The translations under genes and the position numbers were made by a program. A DNA stretch of 11,001 nt from Candidatus Kuenenia stuttgartensis (GTDB lineage Bacteria > Planctomycetota > Planctomycetia > Isosphaerales > Isosphaeraceae), in the NCBI GenBank assembly GCA_945874095.1, contig CAMCFM010000101.1:1-11001 (forward strand), given 5' to 3'. Of the stretch, positions 1-7,282 are shown piece after piece. Positions within the stretch are counted from its first letter, which is position 1. Each line of letters starts with the position of its first letter. The notes beneath the pieces are model-generated. The model was not told where the DNA came from, did not search any database, and saw only the letters and a program-made list of their open reading frames with translations.

Positions 1-2258
1 ATCTTGTCGCGAATCAGCTTAAGGGCGGCCCTTTGCTGATCTCCATTGACTGGTGTGACAGGATCCTGAGCATCCTTCGTGCCCTTATGGTCGCGTGTGT
101 AGAGCTGGCCACCGACATAGCCTGAAGCCATGCCCGCAGCATTCCCCCACTGGGCCACCAACGGCGTAAAGGCACGTCGCAGACGGATCCATGATTCGCC
201 GTCCTTCACCACGCTGGCTTCAATATTCTTGAGGAGATCCTGCGCCAGATCCATTCGGTCGGACGAGAATCGAAGCAGGTCTCCGCCCAGGTCATAGGCA
301 TTCACCAGTGGGTCCAGACCAGAGATACGATCTTCGTCTGTCCCGTAGGTCAGGTCCTTCTCAGCCGATCGGGCCGCAATTTTGGCCAGTTCAGCCTCTT
401 CGTTCCCATCAATTTGCTTGTAGGCGTATTCAATCGCCCAATAGTCGTAAGGGCCCAGGGTTGTTGAGAAATAATCGCCCTGAGTCTTGCCTTTAGGAGC
501 AATGTTGATGGGCGTATAGTCCATCACGCTACCAGCCAGACCTTTTTCATGGGTGATTTTCGTGTCGTGCAATTGATCCGCTGTCAGCATGGCGCTGGCG
601 CGGAAGTTGTGACGCAGGCCCAGCGAGTGGCCCACTTCGTGCATGACCACTTCTTTGATGGCTTGACCAATCAGCTCTTCAGGCAAGGCTGGAGCGGTCT
701 CTTTTTCTTTATCCTTCTTGGGCTCGTCCTTCTTCGCTTCATCCTTCTTGACAGGATCAGCGAAAGTCAGGGCCGCCAGAGTCATTTCATAGCCAATACC
801 AGCCGCCAGATTACAGGCTGATTGCCCTGCCCCAAGGTGCTGGTGCAGGCGATGCTCCAACGGCGACCATTCCGCTGGAATCGCATGCAGAGGACGCTCG
901 CCAGTGATGGCCTGCGTGGCATCGAGCATCGGACTTGGCATACCGAAACCCTTACGGGCAGCCAGAATCGGGCTGATGATCTCACCCAGAACAGGCTTCA
1001 TCTTCACTTCATCGCCAACCGCTCCGGCAGGAATTGGAAGGCCCTTGAGCTGAGCATACTGCTCCTTCCAGGCACGAATCCAGGAGGCATCAAAAACCAC
1101 GTCGCCGTCGATCATCTCGCCGGTCAATGGATTGGCCCGAAGGTTGGATCGTGCGAAGGTGTTGTCTGTCGTGATCCACTTCAGGGTGCAATAGTTGATA
1201 TCTTCAGGATCAAAGTCATCGCGCTCATTCTGCCAGCGAACAGCAATGGCGTTGGCAATTCCGACCTTCTCAAACGCCTTGTTCCACTCGAGAATGCCGG
1301 CCTCAACATGGGGCCGAAGCTCGATTGGGACCGTATCTTCCACCCACCAGACGATTTGCTTCTTGGGCGGGCTGAGCTTGGCCTTCGGATTCGACTTCTC
1401 CAAGTGCCAGCGATTGATTTGACGAACGAACTGGGTGTCCGGATTCTTTGATCCGAAATCCTTCACAGCGCTCAGGAAGTGCCCCACACGATTATCAGCC
1501 ATACGAGCGCGATAGCTGGCGTCAGGCAATTTGCAGAGACTGTAGTGGACAACAAGCGTCAGACCACGTGAGTCGATCACTGAAGGATCGCCATCGCCAC
1601 GACCTGAAAAGGTCGTCTCCACCTGAAGTTCCACATTGTTCGGGAACGTCTTGATCTTGTTCCAGGACGTTCGGCTACGATCCGGGAAGCCGAACGGGAG
1701 TTGGGCAAAATTACCGAAGAAGATATCGGTAAAGTTGATCACCACCGATCCGCCCATCGGATTCAGGGCCAGAATCGGCAGAGACTGAATGATCGAATCC
1801 GTATAGTTCTGTTCAACAGCCTTTTCCAGCTCTTTACTACTGGTTTTGAAGTGGATGTTGCGCCTGATGAGCTGAATGCGATCGCCGACTCGCTTGAAAA
1901 TCAAGACCCATTCATCGTCCGACGTGATCGGAGTGCCGGCCTGAGCCAAGCCCTTGGCAATCGTGATCGGCGCCAGAAATGGCTGGTTGAACTGGTTCGG
2001 CTTGATCTCGGCATAGAGGTTGTCATCCTTCTTATGAAGGGTGAACAGGCCGTCGTATTTTGTCGAATCTTTGGTGAGTTCAGCAAAATCGCCAAACTTC
2101 TTTGGGCCACCAGGCATGGCCGACATCGAAGGACCACGGCTGCCCGCCGATCCCTTGGAGTCGCCTGGAGGAGTCACCGGGTCGGCCTGTTGGGCGATTG
2201 TGACACCCATAGTCATTGCAAACGTTAAACCAAGCGAAAGCGCGAGCTTGCGATTCAT
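1..2258 (-). CDS. Secreted zinc-dependent metalloprotease (metzincin, DUF5117/DUF4953 type), 3' end outside window
   Basis: I translated this frame by hand: it stays open from the ATG at 2258 to the window edge (752 complete codons), so the C-terminus is missing. Residues 1-24 look like a Sec signal peptide (MNRK, hydrophobic stretch, then a cut near TIA-QQ), so the enzyme should be exported. The catalytic motif HEVGHSLGLRH lies at residues 540-550 (ligands H540, H544, H550; base E541), followed by a metzincin Met-turn SVMDY with M579. The fold order matches the DUF5117 (roughly 110-300) plus DUF4953 (roughly 430 onward) family, usually 800-900 residues long. Just before the active-site helix, residues 501-528 form a low-complexity Lys/Asp/Glu-rich insert. 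The SD is weak (AGGA about 10 nt upstream). Substrate unknown; general extracellular or periplasmic proteolysis is inferred from the family. Confident as a metzincin, less so on exact domain borders. Confidence 0.93.
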   Translation of the reverse strand, partial: MNRKLALSLGLTFAMTMGVTIAQQADPVTPPGDSKGSAGSRGPSMSAMPGGPKKFGDFAELTKDSTKYDGLFTLHKKDDNLYAEIKPNQFNQPFLAPITIAKGLAQAGTPITSDDEWVLIFKRVGDRIQLIRRNIHFKTSSKELEKAVEQNYTDSIIQSLPILALNPMGGSVVINFTDIFFGNFAQLPFGFPDRSRTSWNKIKTFPNNVELQVETTFSGRGDGDPSVIDSRGLTLVVHYSLCKLPDASYRARMADNRVGHFLSAVKDFGSKNPDTQFVRQINRWHLEKSNPKAKLSPPKKQIVWWVEDTVPIELRPHVEAGILEWNKAFEKVGIANAIAVRWQNERDDFDPEDINYCTLKWITTDNTFARSNLRANPLTGEMIDGDVVFDASWIRAWKEQYAQLKGLPIPAGAVGDEVKMKPVLGEIISPILAARKGFGMPSPMLDATQAITGERPLHAIPAEWSPLEHRLHQHLGAGQSACNLAAGIGYEMTLAALTFADPVKKDEAKKDEPKKDKEKETAPALPEELIGQAIKEVVMHEVGHSLGLRHNFRASAMLTADQLHDTKITHEKGLAGSVMDYTPINIAPKGKTQGDYFSTTLGPYDYWAIEYAYKQIDGNEEAELAKIAARSAEKDLTYGTDEDRISGLDPLVNAYDLGGDLLRFSSDRMDLAQDLLKNIEASVVKDGESWIRLRRAFTPLVAQWGNAAGMASGYVGGQLYTRDHKGTKDAQDPVTPVNGDQQRAALKLIRDK

Positions 2259-2370
2259 GAGCCATCCTATTGTCAGGTGGTGCGACGTCTGGTTGCAGTC
2301 TCAAGAGAGGTTATGGAAATCTGGACAGGATCGGTCAAACCGCCGTGATCCAAAATTTCCATTCATACCA

Positions 2371-2390
2371 CTATCATAACTCTATCATAA
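2371..2390. repeat. Two 9-bp direct repeats at 11-bp spacing
   Basis: CTATCATAA occurs at 2371-2379 and again at 2382-2390, exactly 11 bp apart, close to one helical turn. A looser third version (ATTCATACCA) sits next to it at 2361-2370. The repeats overlap the candidate -10 region of the metalloprotease gene, so they could be an operator or alternative -10 elements. They could also be chance in AT-rich DNA. Confidence 0.4.
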
Positions 2391-2414
2391 TTCTTACACA
2401 TGATTTCTTGTCCA
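2384..2414 (-). promoter_or_regulatory. Candidate sigma70-like promoter of the metalloprotease gene
   Basis: Read on the minus strand, TGGACA (2414-2409) and TATGAT (2389-2384) each match the -35/-10 consensus at five of six bases, with a rather long 19-nt spacer. The site lies about 125 nt upstream of the metalloprotease ATG in an AT-rich part of the 203-bp gap after the epimerase gene. I see no terminator hairpin for the epimerase in this gap, so read-through is also possible. Planctomycete promoter rules are poorly known, so this is tentative. Confidence 0.3.
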
Positions 2415-2461
2415 GACACCCCTACCGATTTTATTTATGAATTTTCCCGGACCCATACGAC

Positions 2462-3517
2462 CTACCGCTTCGTTACAGCCGTCAAATTCGAATCTTTTAG
2501 ATACCAATCTACGGCCCTGCGAATGCTGGTCGGGTAATCCACCACTGGAACCCATCCCAGATCTCTGCGAATCTTGGTGTTGTCGTACCAGAGTCGACGC
2601 CCCATCAACCATGCTGCATAACGAGTAAGCATGGGTGGACGGGACGGATGAACCAGTCGGCCCCAGGTCTCCATGCAGACACTGGCGTAAAAAGCGAGTG
2701 GATAGTTCACCGTTTTGGTCGTCCGCTTTAAGCCGGCGGCTTCGGCCATGATCCCGAAAAAGTCGAACTGGGAGATCTCGCCTAAGTCTGTGATGTTATA
2801 GGCCTGCCCCTCAGCCACCGGTTGAGATGCTGCAAGAACAACGGCACGAGCGACTTCGGAAGCGTCGATCGCTGAGATACGATTATCGCCTGGACCAATC
2901 AGCCGCATCTTTCCAGCCTTCAGGTTACCCACCATCCTGGCCAGAGTGATCCGATCCCGAGGCCCATAAAGCCAGCTTGGCCTGAGAACGGTTAGAGGCA
3001 AACCGGCGTTCGAGAGCTTCCATAAATGCCGCTCACACTCAACTTTAGCAAGCGTATACGGATCTTTTCGCCAGATGTTTTCGCCCAGTGGATGCGTTTC
3101 GCTGATCGGAGTGTCACGATCGTCAGGATGCCCATAGGCCGAAGTGCTGGAGATATGGATGAAACGTTTCACTTTTGCATGCAGGGCCGCTTCGGATATC
3201 TGGCGGGTGGTTTCAATGGTATCTCTCTGGAATTCATCCCATTTCCCCCAATCGCCCACTTTGGCGGCTGCATGGCAGACGTAATCGACATCTTCACATG
3301 CGAATCGGCAGGCGATTGGGTCGGTCAGATTTCCATGAACTTTGGTGACACCCAGTAGGTCAAGAAACGGAGTTGGCCGTTCGCTTCGCAAAATCACACG
3401 AACATCAGCACCACTGGCAAGCCATTGTTCGACAATATGACTGCCGAGTAACCCGGATGCGCCCGTCACCAGAACTTTGATTTTAGGCTGGCCTGGAACG
3501 TGATTTTCGATGTTCAT
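2462..3517 (-). CDS. NAD(P)-dependent epimerase/dehydratase, extended SDR (3-beta-HSD-like)
   Basis: This is an extended short-chain dehydrogenase of 351 residues from the chosen start. The Rossmann dinucleotide motif GASGLLG is at residues 19-25, soon after the start. The active site shows HISSTSAYG (likely S124) and the YxxxK pair Y154/K158 in PYTLAK. LRPSWLYGP follows, and near the end comes the TRY...YD..K...LGW.P pattern typical of the 3-beta-hydroxysteroid dehydrogenase/epimerase group. It should act in the cytosol on a sugar nucleotide or a sterol/isoprenoid-like substrate; the sequence does not decide which. The start is uncertain: the frame is open to a TTG at 3637, with ATGs at 3616 and 3544. 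None has a clear SD, and I prefer 3517 because it leaves a normal short lead before the first beta strand. It lies upstream of, and co-directional with, the metalloprotease gene, but 203 bp away. Confidence 0.9.
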   Translation of the reverse strand: MNIENHVPGQPKIKVLVTGASGLLGSHIVEQWLASGADVRVILRSERPTPFLDLLGVTKVHGNLTDPIACRFACEDVDYVCHAAAKVGDWGKWDEFQRDTIETTRQISEAALHAKVKRFIHISSTSAYGHPDDRDTPISETHPLGENIWRKDPYTLAKVECERHLWKLSNAGLPLTVLRPSWLYGPRDRITLARMVGNLKAGKMRLIGPGDNRISAIDASEVARAVVLAASQPVAEGQAYNITDLGEISQFDFFGIMAEAAGLKRTTKTVNYPLAFYASVCMETWGRLVHPSRPPMLTRYAAWLMGRRLWYDNTKIRRDLGWVPVVDYPTSIRRAVDWYLKDSNLTAVTKR

Positions 3518-3676
3518 GGAAGCGGTCAATGGGTCATCAGGCATTCTGGGATCTTTGACTATGAGTGTTTGTAATATATCATGATCGCTGGTTTTAAGCG
3601 AATCCAGAAATCCCATGGGGCACAAATCCAGCCGCAAGGCAATATCTCACGGTTGAACCAAACCCTCTGATTCAAA

Positions 3677-3711
3677 ATCAGGAGAATTTATTTTAGGCCA
3701 TGTCTCCTGAT
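3677..3711. repeat. Perfect 9-bp inverted repeat, 17-nt loop
   Basis: ATCAGGAGA (3677-3685) and TCTCCTGAT (3703-3711) are exact reverse complements separated by 17 nt. The loop is AT-rich on its left side. There is no T-run directly after the right arm, so it is not a classic terminator for either strand. A shorter CTGATT/AATCAG dyad (3667-3681) overlaps the left arm. Its place in a divergent promoter region suggests an operator or a leader hairpin, but no regulator gene is nearby. Confidence 0.5.
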
Positions 3712-3904
3712 GACCTGCATTACATATGGTCTACTTGAACATTACGAATCGCCGGTGGCCCGGAAAGTACGGATTTCAGATCTTGATCTCGAACAAAAGT
3801 CGTATTCCATTCGAAAGAGTTCTGGGATAGATGACCGCTTCGGAATTATTTTCCGATCCGGGCCACGAATTCAGGACGTTTTCAGAATCTTGAAAAAATT
3901 TTGA
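3710..3904 (+). CDS. Doubtful small ORF, 64 aa, upstream of the adaptor/protease cluster
   Basis: The ORF begins with ATG at 3710 inside the right arm of the 9-bp inverted repeat and ends at 3904, 153 bp before the GAF-HlyD gene and on the same strand. The predicted peptide is charged and has no signal peptide, membrane segment, double-glycine leader, cysteine cluster or repeat. No good Shine-Dalgarno precedes it. I recognise no family. Position alone makes it a conceivable small partner or precursor peptide of the cluster, but a random ORF is the likelier reading. Confidence 0.12.
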   Translation: MTCITYGLLEHYESPVARKVRISDLDLEQKSYSIRKSSGIDDRFGIIFRSGPRIQDVFRILKKF

Positions 3905-4048
3905 GAATTTTCGGGAAGTTCGCCGGAACATCTGTCCTTAGGGTTGAGTCAGATGCAGTTGTGTGGTCCAGATGGTCTCTTTGGTGAGATCATAAACGAC
4001 CTCAGCTCACTCAAGAACCAAATAGGCCGACGCGCCTTTATCACGATC

Positions 4049-4054
4049 AGGTGA
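4049..4054 (+). promoter_or_regulatory. Ribosome binding site of the GAF-HlyD gene
   Basis: AGGTGA ends 3 nt before the ATG at 4058, a purine-rich Shine-Dalgarno match at slightly short spacing (about 5-6 nt from its core). It supports this ATG as the start. Confidence 0.6.
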
Positions 4055-4057
4055 ATC

Positions 4058-6151
4058 ATGGCTGAAGAAACTCTCGATCCATCACTGATCGAACAGACCA
4101 AAAATCAGATTCGACGCTTGGTCGGCGAAATCGCCGAATTGGCTGAAGCCGACATCCAGCCCCAGGAATTCGGCGTTGAATTCATGAACCGAGTGGTCGC
4201 CGCAGTGGCCGCTTCTGGCGGTGCTCTCTGGATGATGGACCCTCGCGGTGGCCTGCGTATGCAGCACCAGCTCGAGTTTCGCCAGACAGGTCTGCTCGAT
4301 GGACGGGTGAAAACGGCCCCTCACGATGCCCTTCTGGGTGTCATGATGCAAACCAACGAGCCCCAAATCATTCCCTCAGGGGCAGTTGTGGAAGGGATGC
4401 CAAACGCCGGCAACCCCACACAGTTCACCCTGATCCTGGCCCCGATTGTGGTTGACAAGCAGAATGTCGGCCTGATCGAAATCTTGATGGATCCGAACCG
4501 GAAAGCCGTCCAGCAGAAAAGCACCCTCCGGTTTATCGCTGACCTGGCCGACCTGGCCACTCAGTACCTGAAGAATCGCCAGATGCGGCAAGTCATGTCG
4601 CAGCAACGGCTTTGGAATCAGCTTGAAGGCTTTACACACGCCATTCACGGCTCGCTCGGCCTGACCGAAACCGCACTTGCCGTCGCCAATGAAGGCAAAC
4701 GCCTGATCGGCTGCGACCGCGTCAGTGTGGCTGTCAAAATCGGCGGCCGCCCATTGGTCGAAGCCATTAGCGGACAAGAAGTTGTCGAACGCCGATCGAA
4801 CCTCGTCCGAGAACTCTCCCGGCTCTGTAAAGTGGTGGTCGCCTCAGGTGAAGATCTTGTCTATACAGGCGACACTGAAAATCTTCCCCCCGATATCCGC
4901 GACGCCCTCGAACTTTACATCGACGAATCCGGCTCTAAAGCCCTGTTCGTCACACTCTTGCACAAACCCATCACCACCTTTGACAAAGAGGGTGTGAAGG
5001 CCCCTGATCGCGTTCCGTTCGGCTGTGTGGTGGCAGAGCAAATCGGCGACGAAATGCCGATGACCGACGCTCAGGCCCGCTCAGAAGTGGTTGCAAGACA
5101 CGCTTCAACCGCTCTCTGGAATGCTCAGACACACGACAAGATTTTCATGCGAAGCCTGCTGACCACCATCGGTGGCCCATCTCGCTGGTTCCGTGGCCGA
5201 AATCTTGCCAAGATTCTTGCCGGTCTGGCTGTCGTCCTGACTGCCATTCTGGCCCTGACCTTTGTTCCATGGCGTTTGACGATTCCTGGAAAGGGCTCGC
5301 TCCTCCCAGCTGTCCGCTACTCCACCTTTGCCCCGGTGGCTCAGGGTGCAGTGGTCTCGAAGGTTCTGGTGGATCACGGTGCCCTGGTCAAGAAGGGCGA
5401 TCCTGTCATGGAACTTTTCAGCCCAGATCTCGACAAGGAACACAAGCGACTGGTGGCCGAAATGAACGCCGCCAACACACAGATGTTGAACCTGCGTAAA
5501 CAGTTCGACGTTGCCACGACGAAACCTCAAGAACGTGACCAGATCAAGGCCCAGCTGAGCGAATCCCAGATCAAGTACAGGTCGGCTCAGGAACAGCTCG
5601 ACATTATCAACGAACAACTCAAGACCCTGATTCTGACCGCTCCATGTAACGGTATTGTAACGACTTGGGAAGTGGAAAAGAACTTCATGAGACGTCCGGT
5701 GGAAGTCGGTCAGGAGTTGATCCAGATCGCAGACACCTCTGGAGAATGGGTTCTCGAAGTGGAAGTTCCTGATAGTGAAATGGGCCCGATTCTGACTGCG
5801 GCTGACAGGCTCAAACGCGATATCACATCGGGTTCTGTCCCTCCTGAAACTCGTTTGGGCGCTTACTTTGTGACGATGACCGACCCGGAACACCGGTACA
5901 AGGGCAACGTCAAGCGGATCAGCGCCAAGGCTGAATCGTCAGAACAGCAACACGTGGTCAAGGTGACAGTGGCGTTCCCTGAAGATGTCCGCGTGGACTT
6001 CCTGCGACGTAACCGCGAAATGCGACCAGGTTCCGAAGTTCGGGCCCGGGTTGAATGCGGTAGTGCCAGCCTGGCCTATGTTCTGTTCCGCGACCTTTAC
6101 CAGGTCTTCTACCAGACAATCATGTTCCGCTGGCCGTTCATGAAGGCCTGA
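4058..6151 (+). CDS. Tandem-GAF / HlyD-family membrane adaptor fusion protein
   Basis: This 697-residue protein joins a cytosolic sensor half to a periplasmic adaptor half. Residues about 35-172 and 188-355 each look like a GAF domain. They are followed by a single hydrophobic helix (about 384-403) and then a HlyD/membrane-fusion module. In that module, lipoyl/barrel-sandwich halves lie near 420-456 (VAQGAVVSKVLVDHGALVKKGD) and 524-560 (LTAPCNGIVTTW), around a coiled-coil hairpin rich in Gln, Lys and Glu (457-523), with a beta-barrel to about 668. There is no signal peptide, so the N-terminus should stay in the cytosol. The last 28 residues form an aromatic tail resembling that of the M50 protein downstream. 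It is first of three co-directional genes, 88 bp before the next. Likely role: an envelope transport or assembly adaptor whose state can be set by a ligand bound to the GAF domains. The ligand is unknown. Confidence 0.9.
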   Translation: MAEETLDPSLIEQTKNQIRRLVGEIAELAEADIQPQEFGVEFMNRVVAAVAASGGALWMMDPRGGLRMQHQLEFRQTGLLDGRVKTAPHDALLGVMMQTNEPQIIPSGAVVEGMPNAGNPTQFTLILAPIVVDKQNVGLIEILMDPNRKAVQQKSTLRFIADLADLATQYLKNRQMRQVMSQQRLWNQLEGFTHAIHGSLGLTETALAVANEGKRLIGCDRVSVAVKIGGRPLVEAISGQEVVERRSNLVRELSRLCKVVVASGEDLVYTGDTENLPPDIRDALELYIDESGSKALFVTLLHKPITTFDKEGVKAPDRVPFGCVVAEQIGDEMPMTDAQARSEVVARHASTALWNAQTHDKIFMRSLLTTIGGPSRWFRGRNLAKILAGLAVVLTAILALTFVPWRLTIPGKGSLLPAVRYSTFAPVAQGAVVSKVLVDHGALVKKGDPVMELFSPDLDKEHKRLVAEMNAANTQMLNLRKQFDVATTKPQERDQIKAQLSESQIKYRSAQEQLDIINEQLKTLILTAPCNGIVTTWEVEKNFMRRPVEVGQELIQIADTSGEWVLEVEVPDSEMGPILTAADRLKRDITSGSVPPETRLGAYFVTMTDPEHRYKGNVKRISAKAESSEQQHVVKVTVAFPEDVRVDFLRRNREMRPGSEVRARVECGSASLAYVLFRDLYQVFYQTIMFRWPFMKA

Positions 6152-6225
6152 TTTCCAGTCACCTTCTATCCGCCACAAACTCTTTCACAGCAACTGATAT
6201 CAGCTCCAGTACAAAACAGAATTTT

Positions 6226-6230
6226 AGGAG
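6226..6230 (+). promoter_or_regulatory. Ribosome binding site of the periplasmic adaptor gene
   Basis: AGGAG lies 9 nt before the ATG at 6240, a strong Shine-Dalgarno that fixes this start. It is independent of the upstream stop codon, 75 nt away, so translation is not directly coupled. Confidence 0.75.
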
Positions 6231-6239
6231 TCGGCACTG

Positions 6240-7184
6240 ATGATCTCAAAAAAATGGCTATGCCTGGTACTGACAACGGCCTTCATGACAACAAGCCTTC
6301 TGGCAACAGCTCAGCAGCAACAAACCAGAGGAAGGTCTGCCCGTGAGACGGCCCGGGTGGAAGGCGATTCGCTGATCATTATCGGCAACATCGACTGGCT
6401 CCAGAAGTCGGACGTAGTGGCACTTCGTGAAGGCGTTCTGAAGAAGCTCGAACTTCGCGAAGGCATGAGGGTCAAAAAAGGTGGCCAGATTGGCCAGCTT
6501 CACGACGAAATCGCACGACTCTCCGCCGCCAAGGCAAAAATCACCGCCGAGAGCAAGGGTAATCTCGAACGGGCCAAGGCATCACAACTGCTTGCCACAT
6601 CAGTCATTGCCCGTGACATGAACCTGATCCGCAAGAATGCCATTCCTACCGAAGAAGTGGAAAAGCACAAGGCCGAATTGCTTGTGGCAGACGCCGAAAT
6701 CCTCCGAGCTCAGGAAGAAATCAAAATCAACAGGGCCGAGTACGACCTGGCCAACCGGATGGTAGAGGAACACACCATCACCGCTCCGTTCGACGGGATC
6801 ATCATCAATGTGATGAAACGTGAACAGGAGTCGGTTCGTGGAGGCGAGCCTGTTGTGACTCTGGCCAACCCTGAACTTTATCGGGTCACCACCTTCATTC
6901 CAGTGGACTTCGCGTTTCGTGTCAAAGTCGGTCAGGAAGTCTTGGTCCGTGCCTTTGTGGCGGACGTCGATCTACCTGTCGAAAAAGTCGTCTATCGCGG
7001 CAAAGTGAGCTTTGTGGACCACGAAATTCAGGCTGTGGCTGAGTCAGCAACACGTGTTTATGTGGATGTGCCCAACGTCGATGGCATTCTTCGTCCCGGC
7101 CTTCAGGCAGAAATGACCATCCGCCTGACCGACCCGCAGGTTAACGCCGTCAACCCTGTCTCAGACAGAAGCGTTGCCCGCTGA
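6240..7184 (+). CDS. Periplasmic adaptor (membrane fusion protein, HlyD/RND MFP type)
   Basis: This 314-residue protein begins with a Sec signal peptide (MISKKW, hydrophobic run, cut near residues 22-25, ATA-QQ). There is no lipobox cysteine, so it is probably soluble in the periplasm rather than a lipoprotein. The mature part has the membrane-fusion-protein plan: a first lipoyl half at about 50-90 (REGVLKKLELREGMRVKKGGQ), an alpha-helical hairpin at about 91-177, a second lipoyl half at about 178-210 (ITAPFDGIIINV), and a beta-barrel at about 211-296 ending in GLQAEMTIRL. Such adaptors bridge inner-membrane transporters to outer-membrane channels, but neither partner type is encoded in this window. 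It sits between the GAF-HlyD and M50-HlyD genes, so the three adaptor arms may form one assembly. At 314 residues it is shorter than typical AcrA-type adaptors (about 370-400) and seems to lack a full membrane-proximal domain. Confidence 0.92.
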   Translation: MISKKWLCLVLTTAFMTTSLLATAQQQQTRGRSARETARVEGDSLIIIGNIDWLQKSDVVALREGVLKKLELREGMRVKKGGQIGQLHDEIARLSAAKAKITAESKGNLERAKASQLLATSVIARDMNLIRKNAIPTEEVEKHKAELLVADAEILRAQEEIKINRAEYDLANRMVEEHTITAPFDGIIINVMKREQESVRGGEPVVTLANPELYRVTTFIPVDFAFRVKVGQEVLVRAFVADVDLPVEKVVYRGKVSFVDHEIQAVAESATRVYVDVPNVDGILRPGLQAEMTIRLTDPQVNAVNPVSDRSVAR

Positions 7185-7268
7185 TCTGATTTTTCGTGTG
7201 GATGTGAACTCTCAGGATCCATTGGTCGTATTGTACGGATCTCCATACCGATTGATTTCGCCTGAATG

Positions 7269-7273
7269 AAGGA
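7269..7273 (+). promoter_or_regulatory. Ribosome binding site supporting the GTG start of the M50 gene
   Basis: AAGGA lies 9 nt before GTG at 7283. The next in-frame ATG (7313) has no comparable purine run at a suitable distance, so the GTG start is preferred. Confidence 0.65.
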
Positions 7274-7282
7274 AACTCCGAC

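Larger units (their letters stand above)
3518..4057. other. Long intergenic region between divergent genes, no convincing gene
   Basis: This stretch separates the minus-strand epimerase from the plus-strand adaptor/protease cluster, so promoters for both directions should lie here. It holds in-frame codons that could extend the epimerase N-terminus (up to 3637), a perfect 9-bp inverted repeat (3677-3711), a small CGGAA-TTATT-TTCCG dyad (3841-3855), and a 64-codon plus-strand ORF (3710-3904). That ORF has no good SD and no family I recognise. I found no convincing -35/-10 pair for the cluster and no tRNA or structured RNA. Confidence 0.6.

Noticed and set aside
822..1451. 209-codon plus-strand ORF, with other plus-strand ORFs at 308-496, 549-821 and 1701-2228
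   Set aside because: All lie antisense to the metalloprotease, whose frame is continuous and has family motifs; these are shadow frames.
3841..3855. Small CGGAA-TTATT-TTCCG hairpin
   Set aside because: A 5-bp stem is too short to separate from chance.
5105..5893. 262-codon minus-strand ORF
   Set aside because: It is antisense to the HlyD part of the GAF-HlyD gene; its translation has no recognisable domain and it lacks an SD.
7212..7229. 18-bp near-repeat TCAGGATCCAYTGGTCGT also found at 9713-9730
   Set aside because: 17 of 18 bases match, but one copy is inside the glmU coding sequence and the other in an intergenic gap, with no shared flanks. A chance match cannot be excluded and no function is suggested.
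7185..7282. Search for a terminator, promoter or small precursor gene between the adaptor and M50 genes
   Set aside because: Nothing beyond the SD for the GTG start was found, which fits co-transcription.
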